Shown in pieces: positions 1-13,400 of a stretch of DNA of 56,385 nt. Positions within the stretch are counted from its first letter, which is position 1. Each line of letters begins with the position of its first letter. The notes below the pieces were generated by a model, which was not told where the DNA came from, ran no database searches, and saw only the letters and a program-made list of their open reading frames with translations. The position numbers were made by a program, and so were the translations under genes. Source of the stretch: Beroe ovata (Eukaryota > Ctenophora > Nuda > Beroida > Beroidae); NCBI GenBank assembly GCA_946803715.1, contig CAMPET010000132.1, positions 38,986 to 95,370 on the forward strand, written 5' to 3'.

Positions 1-80
1 GACAAGGGAATGGGGGAGTTGGGACAAGGGAATGGGGGAGTTGGGACAAGGTAATGGGGGAGTTGGGGCGAGGCTATTGG
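1..80. repeat. G-rich minisatellite at window edge
   Basis: About three copies of a 23-24 base unit (gacaagggaatgggggagtt and variants) open the window and continue to the left of it. Runs of three to five Gs occur several times per unit, so the G strand could form a quadruplex; that is inference. No coding potential is seen. Confidence 0.85.
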
Positions 81-1793
81 GAGTTTGGAGGGTGAAATTT
101 TCAAAGGATGGGGAAAGAGTGATTCGCTGGGAAGAGTGGGACCAAAGAGTAGGAGGAACTAGGTAACCTCTCATTTTGAAAAAAAACATTGACATTCGAT
201 GATGCAGCAAAGAGTATATTAAAGGCTATAATTTCTAAGTTGCTCTTCATCTTTTCCAAAGAATTTCTTGACTCTTGATAAATCTATTTTCGGTCCTTAC
301 TAAACATAGGCACATCACTTTTAATGATGTAAAAGGAACCAATTAAAACAGAGTGCTTGTCCGTATAAAGAATCTTATTACAATGCTGGTAGTAGCATGA
401 GTAAAAGAAAAAGGACCAATGGGCGTGGCTCATGTTCGTTTTGAGATTATCAAGCGGGAGGATCTAACCTGGAAATCCTGCTTCTTGGTAGAGAGTTTTG
501 ATCGGTCCATGGTCGATCGTGGAGCTGCAATAACACTGAAACAAGGAGTTGTGCATCAGTGATCAGAAATTCATTGGTTTCCATAGAAACGAGGAAGGTC
601 TTAGCCGTGGAAAAATTCCACGGAATATTGTGAATATATTTCTAGTCCATGCTTAGCTAGCCATGCACTACGTGAGGAGGGGTGAAATAATGATGAGGAA
701 ATCAAACAGCTATCATGACGTGTGTCCCTACTCGTCGTATTGGGAGGTTTTGGTTTTCTCCGCGGGTTCTGCTTGTGAAGCATGGGGCTGCCCCGACACC
801 TCTACACAGACCTCCTCCTCCTCCTCAATTTCAGGGTCCATGGTAGTAGATACGGGCGATAGTCGGCGCTAATAGCTGGTGTAAATCGCACCGCGATATA
901 AGTTACAAATATACTGTATAACTCGTGCAACTATAATATGTCCTAACTAACGAAAGTTAGTGCAGTGGAAATAACGACACAAGTGGTTGACTTGTCAGTT
1001 TATCTGTACACACGTTCACATATAACCACTTCTCCGATTGGCAATTAAAATCTAGGTAGAGTCGGGTGGGGCTGACGCTCATTGGCTGAGCGGCTTGTCG
1101 TGTGATCTCTCCCAGGGACACCGTGCTATGCGTGATAGACACCTGTCCAAATCACGAGTAACAATCTCCTATCCGTTAGGTCGAGCATGGCATAATACTG
1201 CCGCTTAATTATCTAGGGCTAGATCACGGCTGAAAACCGTTAATTTCCGCTGGCGCCCGTTTACGATGAACTATGATCGCTGTGCGCGCGCGGGCGTTGG
1301 TTTAGTCCGCATGATGATGCGGATATGGTGTGGTGAAATGGGTATGAGATCGAAGTAGTCGGGTGGTCATGAGGGTAATATCATTATATTATTGGGAGTA
1401 GAAGTGACTGAAATAGCTGATTGACAGGTGTGGTTGTATAATTGTATTGAGGAAGAAGTTACTACTCGCGCGGAGCTGATTACTGCTTGCGGGGTGGAGA
1501 AGTGCACACACCCAGGATTACTACTCAGTGCAGAACCCGGCCGTGAAGTATATCGCTAAGTGGTGGTGGTGGAAAAGTTTGATCACATATATCATGAGGT
1601 ATGGAAATAGCGGTGGCTTGACACAAATAAGTATTGATCGATTGAACAGAAAATTGAACAGTTATGGCCAATTTTCCTTGCCTTTCCGAACTCTCACTTG
1701 AACAGAAGTAGCAGGGTGTAATTGTAATAATGAGATATATAACCTGCTTATGTTGTAATATTCACAGTGGACAAATATAGTCTAAGCACGTAC
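81..1793. other. Non-coding stretch, nothing recognised
   Basis: Only short open frames on both strands and no recognisable protein. If the exon at 1794-2122 is a first exon, this is where its first intron and later exons would lie, but no partner exon was found. A short plus-strand frame at 663-872 is serine-rich and compositional only. Confidence 0.5.
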
Positions 1794-2122
1794 TTGCCAT
1801 AGTATCTGTGATCATTTTTGAATATTTTCTTGATCTTATGCTTGAGGGGCAAATTCTCTGGGTTCATCGGCAAGTTTCTCTTCTGGTTCTTCATGGAGTC
1901 CATGTACTCCTTGTACGCTTTCTTTCCTCCCAGTCTCTTCTCCTTGGCGGGCAGCACCACCGTCCTCCCGTCCTTTTTCCGTTCCCGGGGGTCTATGATC
2001 TCGTCCTCGTACATGTACGAGTCATCGTCCACAAAGTCGTCCTCCTCTGCAACTCCTCCCTCGTCGTCCACCTCAATAACGTAGTCATCGTACTCTACCA
2101 CTCGACTGCTCTTCTCACTCAT
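1794..2122 (-). CDS. Acidic/basic disordered exon, product unknown
   Basis: An open exon of 109 codons plus two bases, ending at a good donor (gtacgt). The ATG at 2122 (MSEKSSRVVEYDDYV) has an in-frame stop two codons upstream, so a first exon is the simplest reading. Residues about 9-45 are strongly acidic; residues about 46-109 are lysine-rich. No family is recognised. Alternative: an acceptor at the AG just before the T of the sixth codon would accept the phase-2 end of ferlin exon 6 (10431), making this a ferlin linker exon; that acceptor has a purine-rich rather than pyrimidine-rich tract, so it is weak. The remaining exons would lie to the left and were not found. Confidence 0.5.
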
Positions 2123-4299
2123 ACCTCACTCATACCACCTGTACCATACGCTACTGCACTGCGTGAGGCGGGGTCATGTATATGGTTGAGGTGGAGGGAG
2201 TATGCGCACAGCGCGGGGGCTCAAATAATACGAGATTCACCCCGGTATCAAACCTTGGCAAACAAGAAAATGGAGATTGTTCAATAACTAAACCAACATC
2301 TCCGACACAGAACTATCAACACTCAACAGACGGATAGATTGCAGAAACAAAACCATCAAACATACACTCTTCAAGCTATATAGAAAACGGTCGGCATATA
2401 CTTGTCCGGTACAAAAATACGTGACCCGCTGCAGTGCTCCTATCTCTACGGTACGTATGTCTGTAGGCCGGAAAATACGTGTTCACGTCACTGTTCCCAC
2501 TTCACGCGCAGAGTCAAGCACAAAGAACAACAACCTCTACAGCTACTGTAATATAGAGAGAAGACGATCGTTCATTGGATAAGAGCGTCCGAATTATCAG
2601 AGCGAAGTTAAGCTATAACGAGATAAACGGTCGTAATATACCCCTAACTCCGAGTAGTAAATTAATCACGAAAATACAAAGATATAAATAAAGCGTGTAA
2701 AACGACCACGTGCAGTACGCGCCAGGGTGTGGAGTGTGGGAAGTCAAACACAAGGAAATATCTTGTAACTACAAGAGAGGAGAAACAAGGACGGATGAAG
2801 GGAGATAAGTGGATAGAAAGTCCTGGGTATTATGTAAGTGGTTGGATAATACCGAGTAACTGTAGTAGACAGCTATTTATATCCCGTTCCCATGACAACC
2901 TATCGAGGAGTGTGCCCTTAGAACGAATAAGAGATGTTCTTTAAACTCGAAAAGAACGCTATATCATGTGACGAAAGCAACTCTAGCTAGAAATTACGGC
3001 GGATGATCAAGAGTATAGGAGGGAAAAATAGGTTTTGCTCAGCGCTCATATGATATGTCAACTTTTTATATAAATCCACCCCCTCCCCTCCCTTGCTGTG
3101 TGATGAGGTTGTGTGTCTGGCCGTTGCTCTTAGATAACTCTAGTTCAGATAATTGTTCAGCTTCTCTCTCTCTTTCTGCTGCTGAGGACACGCCCTTTTC
3201 TCTGATAATCATGAAACATTAGTATATAGACAACTTAGGACCTTCCTACTTTATCATATACTACACGTCTATATAATGTAGGGTAATGCCGGGAGTATTT
3301 ACAGTGGGTCACGTGCATCAGCAATGTCCGGGTAGGGCGGAAAAGAGTCGCAATGAGAGTGCGATTGAAGTGCGCGCGCACACACCAGGGGATCTCCGTG
3401 ACGCACACAAAGTGGGAGAGACTTTCGTGACGCACATACGACCTGCAGGTTCGTGACGCACGCGTATCCCAGTCTTGACGCACGAGAAGCAGATAATGAA
3501 ACAGGAAAGAGGAGGTCAGAGTTTCAGTATCATTGAGGAGGACCAAAGAGCAGGGGATAATTTGGTTTGATGTCCGAAAAACTGTAGAGTGTAGCTGGTG
3601 TGGAGCAGATCAGCTCACCGTTAATAAATGAAATACATGCAACGCGCACACGAATAATCAGTCTGCATGAGTTAACTGCACCGTACCTCTTTAATATTAT
3701 AGAGGGAAGCAGAAAAAGAGGGAGAGAGAGTATGTACATTGTCTACTGAGATTGCGGAGGTAGTTTATAAAATAGTACACGCGTATTACAGAGATTAGAG
3801 GGGTATATTAAGAAGTTCCAACGCCCTACCCTGGGCTGAGCATGCGCGCACGCGTATGTGTGATCTGTCGTTAGCCGATTTAGGAGTAATAAAAACGACA
3901 CCTATTGTAGGAAGCGCGGTGCTTTATGAAGAAGTAGCTGGTATAATTTGGAGTACACACAAATCCAGGGCGCGACAAGTGAGGTATACGAGGGCAGGGG
4001 GGTGTGAGAAAGGAAGCTTATCACTGAGTTTATTATCATTACGCTGCTCTCTCCCGCGTGCAATCACTCTATCTATCGTGTGTATATTGGTAAGGGAGGG
4101 GGATCAGGAAGTGTAATGACTCTTCCCTCGCTTTGTTGCCCGGCGCGGTACTGCATGCATCACGCATTATATACAAGCACAGATCATCACAAAACGGACA
4201 TCGTGATGATGATGCATCTCTCTCTCTCTCTCATACAATAGTGATGCCTTGTAAATACGCGTTTGCCAATTTGAAGGGGTTATGATGCACTGCGTACAT

Positions 4300-4323
4300 G
4301 ATCTGTGTGTGTATGTATGTGTT

Positions 4324-4354
<31 letters not shown>

Positions 4355-4418
4355 ATTTATGTATGTGTTTGTGTGTGTGTGTGTGTTTGTGTGTGTGTAT
4401 GTGTGTGTTTGTATGAGT
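4300..4418. repeat. GT-rich microsatellite
   Basis: An imperfect (GT)n tract with interspersed tgta and tttgtg units. Confidence 0.9.
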
Positions 4419-4635
4419 GATCATACAGTAATGAAGGTGCACGCATCGATGAACAGGTATTGTTATGGGGGCACGCATCTAAATGGTGCTAAATAGCCGC
4501 CACGCCCCCAGAAAGAGATCCGTCTTGTGAGAATGAGTGAAAGGATTGGGAGAGAGGAAAGCATCGTTTATTTCGGATAAGAACCTCCCTTGTCGTAATC
4601 CAAGACAAGGACGGACTGGCCAAGGAGTGAGTGAG

Positions 4636-4657
4636 AGATGGAGAGAGAGAGAGGGAN

Positions 4658-4691
<34 letters not shown>

Positions 4692-4701
4692 GAGAGAGAG
4701 A
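4636..4701. repeat. (GA)n microsatellite containing one N
   Basis: A run of GA dinucleotides with gata interruptions. The N at 4657 lies inside the repeat, consistent with an assembly join. Confidence 0.9.
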
Positions 4702-5904
4702 GCACAACTCTATAATAGTGAATCAAGCAACATATTGTGTATACGGCGCGCGAGTATATAACATCGGATATATATAACGTTCACAACGAACAATGATTAA
4801 TGAGTCTTATAATCCTGCTGCATCCAATGCAGATTGTGGACTCTAAATCTCTTCTTTACCCGGCTACTTCCGGTATGCGTCGCTTCCCCAGTCATTTCAC
4901 TGGTCATTTCCCAACAGTTCATAGCGCGCACGCAAACAATGCTACTCCGCAGCTTTTTATATATTGGGGTTGTTTCATGGAGCATATGAGTTCAATTATC
5001 TGTGGGGTGGAGCCGAGTTTCACTTCAAGTGTTACATAAGTCATAAAGAGCAATCGAAATATGCAGGAGGATCACAGTATGAGTATGGCCACCACCGCAT
5101 AATCGTATAGCAGTATAGCATGAAGTTGAACTGTGACCAAATAGGTATATCGATCTACAGAAAATGAGCACTCATGCATGAATTCCTGACAACTCTATTT
5201 CGGAGATGCCGAGATGGAGAGCGTCCTCTCCTTCCCCACTATGGGATGAATAAATTGAGCCGCGCGCATATTGAGCCGCGCGCGCATGTTGCTCAACATA
5301 CCCTCCGCAAGATGTACACTAACCTGTTCAGGTAATCAAGTCGAGTTGTCATACTCAGGATACGTTATCATTGGCATATGATCTGGTGTCTCCAGATAGT
5401 CGAGAGTAGATGCTCAGTGGATGCTCACACCAGATCTCGTGGCAAGAGGAGGAGGAGACAAAATGGTAATGGATGAATTATCCGCATCGGTATATTATAA
5501 CCGGACACATAACAGGAAGAGAGAAGGTAACGGAAGCTGTTGGGGTATATGCGCGGCATGAAAAGAGGGCAACAATCGCCAATTTGTCATATTTCACAGC
5601 TTTAATATTATGCAAATTATGCCCAGAATATTGCACGTGACACAAATTACACGTCGTGCGTTAAGCTGCAAATAATGCAGCGAGTCAACAAGATGATCAA
5701 TCATCTCGGGTGTACAGTTCGAAGCCCCTTCACGAAATAATTATCAAAATATGGAAACTGACATTCCAACTCATTAGGTGCTCATCAGTAGGTCCCTTCC
5801 TACTTTGAGCTTCACTGTAGATGGGGACTAAGTGACCAATTATGTCTCCTTCCTATGTCACCTATGTCTTTGTCCGTTGATCCTCAAGAGAGCCGTCGGT
5901 TCTG

Positions 5905-6955
5905 ACCACTCAGACCACTGCCTCTTTGTCTTTACGCCAGCACAGGAGAGAATTCGAGTTGACTGTTGTGTAACCTCGAACTGGCGGCGTATCTGGAACA
6001 GACATAAGGAACTCCGTAAGCTGGGCTTTGAAGCTCTCCATACGTTGAATGCTGTTTAGGTGATATGGGATAGCATTCCACAGCTTGGGTCCCATAACAG
6101 CAAATGAATGTTTGTAAAGGTCCGGTGGAAAGCTGTTGAGTTCCTTTCGCTAATTGCTGATATCTTAGCGATGTTTCCAAGACGGGGCGGTTGACAAATT
6201 CGATGTCCAGGTCATTGCTTGTCTTATTATTGAGAATTTTCTACAAAAAATCGATTTAAAAGCGACTTTTAAGCGGTTATAACTGCAGGTATCGCACGTC
6301 GCTTTAATAATATCTATTGTCGATTCCAAATATTCGATTCACTTTTAAACCGATTTTATAACGATGTGAAACGATTTCTATCGACACTTTAGCGCTATAC
6401 GCGCTAAAAAATCGATTCTTCAAAAAATAANTACTGGAAATGTTCACAGATGAATGGAAGTTCCATCAGAGTGTTGTATCTGTTGTGCTGATACGAGATG
6501 TACTCAAAAGTGTCTTTGTGAAGAGACATCTTGTTGTTATCTGACCATTGGATAACATAAAGCAAATCATTCTGAAGAGTCAAAACATCTGCTTCACAGT
6601 CGATGGACCTGAAGACACGGGTGTCATCGGCAAAACATCTGAGGATAGAGTCAATGACACAGCTGGGGATGTCATTGATAAAGATGAGGAATAGTATCGG
6701 GCCCAAAACCGTGCCTTGGATGACGCCACTGATTATCAGTGCAAGGAAGGAAATTTGGCCATTTACAACGACACCTTGCATCCGGTTCATGAGGAATAAT
6801 GACTCAATCCAATTTATCAACTTAGAGTGGATTCCATAAAGTTGCAGCTTCTTCACCAGGATTTTGTGGTCCACTTTGTCGAATGCCTTGGCATAGTCCA
6901 AGTAGATTGATAGATAGTCCCATTTAATCTCGTAGACCATGGCACAAGTTAATTT
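5905..6955 (-). mobile_element. 5'-truncated non-LTR retrotransposon (RT and 3' end)
   Basis: The minus strand from about 6943 to 6432 encodes the core of a reverse transcriptase: LDYAKAFDKVDHKIL (RT block with catalytic Asp), a GVIQGTVLGPILF block, then FADD as the catalytic aspartate pair. A second piece, 6095-5910, encodes the typical C-terminus of such ORF2 proteins (GPKLWNAIP, then DTPPVRGY and NSNSLLCW). The endonuclease and most of the RT fingers are missing upstream. The segment linking RT to the C-terminus is replaced by about 200 AT-rich bases (6234-6431) with an N at 6431. By family knowledge it is a CR1/jockey-like LINE relic; it cannot be active. Confidence 0.9.
6234..6431. repeat. 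AT-rich segment splitting the retroelement
   Basis: This block contains repeated aaaatcgattt palindromes and several tatcgat and gcgcta motifs, and separates the RT domain from the element's C-terminal coding piece. It may be a nested insertion or a scrambled deletion junction. The N at 6431 falls at its right edge. Confidence 0.5.
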
Positions 6956-9900
6956 GATACCAAGGTTCCAACCTCATGATCAAAGAATCTATCTAGAGGT
7001 ATTCGTTAAGAAACTATAATCGACTGGTGACGTGTGTCTTGCTCAATCAGTGCTTAGTGCTTACTGACTACTCATTGCTCAAGGAACTGGGACATCGTGA
7101 TACTACATAGTATCACATAATGTGCCACATAATGCGGCATGAATTGTGCTGGTACTTATCACGTCTATTGATGAAGGAGAAAATTACTAACTTAGTGCTC
7201 AACTATGATTGACACAATATGATTGACACAATATGAGCTACCCATGATGTAGAGAACACGCAACGTCATCACGACATCTATAATGTGGTTCCCTTGCCAC
7301 CCCTCCCCATTGTGTGCATGTGGCAATATAAGTAGAACCCCTCAACCCCCCTCCCCGTTACTGCTCCACACAGATAATGGCAATATGATTGATGACACAG
7401 AGCTGCGCCATAGTTTCGACAATGGTATCACACCAGCCGCCGTGTGGATTGCTGCATTAACATCACAGACATTGTAGAGGGCATGTCGGGCGAATGACTG
7501 CTCTACAATATGCAACACGAATATATGAGCGGAAATAATATAACATTCGGGTTACACTCATATTCCAAACACCCCAAACAGTATCGAAACTGCCGTGTGC
7601 CGCAGCAAGATCAACTATAAAACTCTGAAGTGTTCATGTGTTCAGGAGTCATACAGAGCTGTCGAGCATAATGATGAGTATTAGTCACGGCTTGTGTCGG
7701 GAAGTATAGCACGCGGTGGAGAATCACACCTCAGATAACATAAGTCGTGTCTCAAAAGCGTCTCAAGACGGGTCTCAACAGTGTCTCACGGGTCTCCGCA
7801 GTATCTCAAGACGGGTCTCCGCAGTGTCTCACTGTGATTCTCGCAGTCACTGCCGCGCATGAAACAAGAGCAATCGTAGGGAATGTCATGAAGATAGAGG
7901 ACCAAGCATTGTGAATTGATCCTTCAAAAGGATTTCAAAAAGGAAATAAAAGAGAAAAATACTGCGGTAAAAATATCCTGAGCAGTGAAAAAATCTACTA
8001 TTTTTAGGGTTTATTCGACATATTTGAGACCGTATTACATATTTCAACTCCCATGAGTGCCTGGTACAAGATTTATTAACACTCGGAAGAATATCAAGGA
8101 AAATGGTTTTCCCTCAATCCTTGACGTATTGATCAGAACTATGATGAACTATCTATTTATCGGATGGATGCAACACAGCACTCTCAATTGAGCTGTGTGG
8201 TTGAAACGGAATCGAGAAGAGGACTTCTGATGATCCTGCCAAACTTAGCTAAGGGCGGAGTCCTTAAACGGGAATGACGTAAAACGTGATATTTAAAGAT
8301 CGGGCTACAAGACCCTTGCTTGAGTAAAACGAGTTCTATATAGGTAGTGATATTCGAGTCCGCGCGCGGTGACGCGCAGCATAAGCAATGTTCTAAGTAG
8401 GATCTGCACGTGCATGATCCCACAGTAGATGCAGAGTATGACTGCTCACTGCGGCTATATCGCAGTCCATGAGATGGCCCGTGTATGATATGTGGCTATA
8501 TTTTCTAGCCAGCGTCCTATTAATCGTCATTGTTAAACAATGAACACTATGATGAATATTTTGACATCAGCCATAAGGCCCAATTCATGTATATTACTAT
8601 GCAACGCGCGCGAGTGTATGGGTGTGTGCTAATCTTCTAATTGAGTCCGGTAATAATAATTGAGCCGGATTGTGCAGGATTTAAAGGCGTGGTCTGTAAT
8701 AAAGGGACTGTATGTGATTCGTCACTGCGTCATCAGTTACGTATGCGTCACTTTGAATTAATTGAGCAGCTACACTCGGAGGACGTATGATCACTGGATA
8801 TAACGCGTGATTTCATCGGACGACGTCCTTTATGCCCACGGCTGATAAAACATTTTAACGTCCACTCCTCATTTCAAATATCATGAAGATTCTCTAGAGT
8901 CTAGCGACGAGTATTTTTATAGCGACACTAGTTGCCGAGGTATCGGGGAATACGATTAGGATACGGAGTCAGCAAACTGCTGTAGTATGGCAGACACTCT
9001 CATGAATAGAGATTAGGCAGATTCAACACCCTCATCGAGTTCAATCAAATACTCAGCAAAATAACATACGCATATCTCACGTTGCGACGAACATATGAGA
9101 GTGACATGCTAATTTCATGGTCATAATATGTACCTAATCATGAATAGGTGCGTTCAGTTCATAAGTTTAAATAGCAATATGCATTCCTAAGAATATTAAC
9201 TAAGCTCATGATAATCACGTTAATTGATCGCTAATTGAGGGTTAATGACCACCAGTAACTACTATATTACTAAAGTGCACCGCGGGATTGTGTTTTACAC
9301 GAAATATCGCTCCAGACGCTCTTCTCCCCAATTAGAGCTGCCGGTCAACTAGGATCTACCCACCAAGAACACGTTGCACATGATGACACTATCCAGTACT
9401 TGCAGATATTCAGTCACCACGTATAACGAGGATTGTGGTGATTCAGGCAAGACACACATTCCGGAAAAAAGGAGACCACGCCCTGCACAGGACTTGTAGT
9501 ATCTATAGAAACGTGTGTCTCCCTCCATCGTGTCACAAGAGACACACGTACGCTGCCCGCACTAATTACATAGCAGATCAGTGATAGCCCGCGGACTGGA
9601 TATACCGTTCCTTCATGCTTGAGCGAGCATTGCTAATAAGTATCAGTGCTAACTGAGTAATTGGATGACGCATCATAGCCTTTCTTTGAATTTGTGCGAT
9701 AATAATGCTGGATTATGGCTGCTGTATTCGACAGAACGCGCGCATAACATGTCGATAATCGATTGGTCCTCATAACTGAATAACATATTGTGAGCAATTG
9801 TCAGGGTGTGTAGTGCCGATTGAGTGTTAATTCTAAAGCCGAGAGATATCTTTAACTCCGAGGAGTCAACTCCATATGTCTTGCTTTCGATCCTAAAAGA

Positions 9901-10430
9901 CATAGTCCTCGATCTAATTTTACCCATACACTCAAATCTCAATAACAGATATCTCATATTGGGATCAAACTCCAATATAGCCATGCGGACTTGAAGTATC
10001 ATGCATTACAAGGTCTCACGAATTGGTCTAATGATCGCGATAATGCACTCATGCAGATTACACGTCATGCATTGTACACAGATGAGTCTCTAACTTACGA
10101 ACTGGCGGCAGCATCAATGCTTCGTTTTGGCGGTCTTAAAGAAGGAAAGAGTGTTACTCGTCAGAACTTAAGTGATGTCTCGGTATATATGAATAGACAT
10201 CACTCATGATATCCAGGGTACTATATTATACACCATTGTATAATAAGTACTCGCACACTATAGTAGTTAGTAGGTAATCTTGTTATGTGGAGCTATAATA
10301 GAACTCCATCATTACAAGCCAGATTAAAAGAGTTCGGGTCATGACATGGTAGGAGAGAGTATATATCCACAGAAGAAGATAGTGCAACGTTCCATGAGAT
10401 AGATAGTAGAAAGGTGGTGGTTTGACTTAC
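6956..10430. other. Non-coding stretch left of the last ferlin exon found
   Basis: Probably intron or intergenic DNA of the ferlin locus. A short minisatellite of gtctcaagacgggtctc type lies near 7747-7835. Two diverging open frames meet near 9991-10002 (109 codons minus, 72 codons plus), but neither has a recognisable domain or clear splice context. No C2B exon was found. Confidence 0.5.
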
Positions 10431-13400
10431 GATTTTTTCTTCTTCTTGGCAGCCCCCTGACTCTCTCCAGGTGCCACTTCGATCTCTTGCTCTACCTCAT
10501 CGGGAACATGATTACTCGTGTCCTCTATTGCTCCTGTGTGAGTGTGAGCGCGTGAGTCTGTGTGTGTGNGTGTGTGTGTCTGTGTGTGTGAGTGTGTGTG
10601 TGTGTGTGAGTGTGCGTGTGTACTGTGCACTATGTGTACTGCTCACCTTCCTCCATGTCTTCATCTGGATCTAATGTAGGTTTCGTGTATTCCAAGTACA
10701 AGTTTAGGCGACTCTGAAATAAGACGTTACAGACAAAGGCAGATATGATTTGGAGTAAAATCACCCGGCTACACAGTTAGCATAAACAAATAACAACAAC
10801 AGTAATTGCGATGCTAAGGAGTAACTCATCTATGGCGACAATGATTGCAAATATAATTGACACTGATTGCTTCACTAATTGACACTAATTGTTTGAAGCT
10901 GTGAATGTAAAAGAACATCCAGAAGGAGTATTAGTAATGTCATAAGTAAGCCCCCATCTTACACATCCCGTGAACCACACATAGTCAGTTGTGGGGGAGT
11001 CAAATGTAGCACTTTCAGGTGATAGGCATGGCGTATGCTGCACTCATGTTTACCTTGCAGAGCTAAAATAACCTAATAATGCTGACCTCTAATCTCGACA
11101 AGCATTAACCTGCTCAGAGATCAACATGGCTATAGTCTGTGCAACCACTGACCAGGGGTCACTGAGGACACTGGAGACAGGCTGTGGTCTCACCTGGTCG
11201 CCATCACCTCGTTTGAGGTTGTTTTTCTTGAGGTCGTCCTCAGTAGACGCACTGTTAGCACGCCGCAGTTTACCCAGAGAAAACCTGCTACCCCCAGATC
11301 GCGGAGACTTGTTTTGAGCGTGGTAACTTGACCGCCGTGAAAAACTGATCTTCTTATTGGACTTCTTCGAGCGAGTGGACTTCCCATCGATTAATCCAGT
11401 GGCCGGGACTTCATCAATGTCATGAAGCTGTTCCTTGATAGCATCTTCAATAAAATCATCACCCATAGCACTCAGCCATTAAGACATATGTGATCAGCTT
11501 TGGGGGTAATGAGAAGAAATCAACCATGTGGAAAGTATATTGCTAGCAAATTAAAAAAAGACAGAGGGAAGGATACTTTACAGCTGACTACAAAATCGAT
11601 ATAGTCCGACGAGCATGATGAAAACAAGTAGCACCCGACTTCTGGTATCCGATGATGACATGAGACCTTTATTCCTCCCCCTCTCCATGCACACAGAGAT
11701 ATCAGTTGTACAACGCTGTACTCATGTGTTGATAATTGACTGTCCCTCCCTTCTCTAGCTGCTATCTCGAGTATCTCATCATGGTTCCACGATTACACCA
11801 CTATCATACCAACAACAAGAACAACGAGTTCACGACAGCCAATATATATAGCTATGCGGTTGGGGGAATTACATGTGTGTGTGTTCCATGGGTGGAATCT
11901 GATTGACCTCAATGGAATTATAACTCAAACAGCACAATTACTGATAATCAGTAAACCGGTATAATACATGTCCGTAAGAGACCGATAGTACGAATATCAC
12001 TGCTGCAGTGCACACATACACTGCTCGACCTAGGACCGGGTATTATGAATTATCATGATTAACGTGAGGAATCTCGGATCAGCTATAGCTGCGGCCGCTG
12101 CCAGTGGCACTATAGATCCGCTACATCACAACAGTAGTAGTACTGCTATACTGTAACGATATGATTATGGAGACATCAGTATACTGTAGAGTGTAGGGAG
12201 GATATCCATATTGTACCGACAAAGGATTATAGAGAACAGGAGGGGGGGGGCTAACAAAGAATATAGCAAAATGATGCTGCAAAAAAGTGTGCTGCAAAAT
12301 ATAAAGCTGTGCAATAATATGTTGCTTGTGGGGATGCAATGTGGTTGTATTTCATTCACAGCATATATAGCATTATTTCGGGCAACACTGCTGCGACCCT
12401 TCACTTACTGTACGCTGCTGGCGGACGTGTGTGTGTGTGGTGGCGGGAACTATTCTGGACGAAGCATCTGGACAGGACATATAATGTGAATCAGAGATAG
12501 GGATTACAATACAACGTCCGGATCCCAGCAATAATTCGGTGTAAATTTGGCATGCACCAGATTGATACGGGACGCTATAATAATCGCTGAGAGTAATTGT
12601 AATCTAGACGAATATCATGACTATGTATAAAGTAGCTGGTAATGTTAGTGGAGATACACTCCACTAACATCTGTAGCTCAGATACGACTATTTAACCGAG
12701 TGATCATATCAATACTGGTGTCCGTAATGGTATCAGTAAGTTATGACGATTGAGTATCATATTCGTCACAGAGGCCTGTTATGACGTACTGTATACTGGT
12801 GTCAACGAATTGCTACGTCAGAGTTATGCAGTGGTGTCAGCACGTTATGACGAATGAGCACTCCATTCGTCACAGAGACCTGTTATGACGTACTGTAAAC
12901 TGGTGTCAACGCATTCTTACGTCAGAGTTATTCTGTGGTGTCAGCAAGTTATGACGAATGAGTCTCCCTTTCGTCACAGAGACCTGTTATGACGTACTAT
13001 ATACTGGTGTCAACGAATTCCTACGTCAGAGTTATGCCCGTGCTAGTTAGAGGAGCTAACTACAACCAATGCAGGTGATCGATGAAAGTCCCACTAACAT
13101 TATCATGACTCGGAGGATGTGTAGATCATGGTGGAAACCCCTTCATGAGACAAGATAGTAGGAATGAGTCTTGAGAGAGGGGAACTCTACTAACTCGCGA
13201 TCATTCGAGACTGGAATATTATTCAGAGTATTACAAGATTAATGACGGATCTTATTCAGAGCTGTTGGTCGCTGGTCATTGTTCACATAATGTATCATGC
13301 TTATACCCCCATAACATGATTATATTATGTGTACCTCGCTTGAATGAGGATGTCAGGGAAAACTCCAAGGATGGACTTCGCACTGCACGCGGGGGCCTCC

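Larger units (their letters stand above)
2123..5900. other. Non-coding stretch with microsatellites
   Basis: No recognisable gene. It contains a (TC)n run near 4218-4231, a GT-rich block near 4300-4418, a (GA)n block with an internal N at 4657, and several alternating CG tracts such as gcgcgcgcatg near 5261-5286, where a short unit (ttgagccgcgcgc) is repeated. Peptides from the GT and GA blocks are translation of simple repeats. Confidence 0.6.

Noticed and set aside
4167-4496. Open frames encoding His/Thr or Cys/Val repeats (also at 10.4, 16.1, 22.2, 31, 46.5, 49.6, 51.6 and 55.5 kb)
   Set aside because: They are translations of CA/GT microsatellites; composition is fully explained by the dinucleotide repeat.
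9673-10209. Diverging open frames of 109 and 72 codons
   Set aside because: No recognisable domain, no splice context and no phase match to the ferlin exons.
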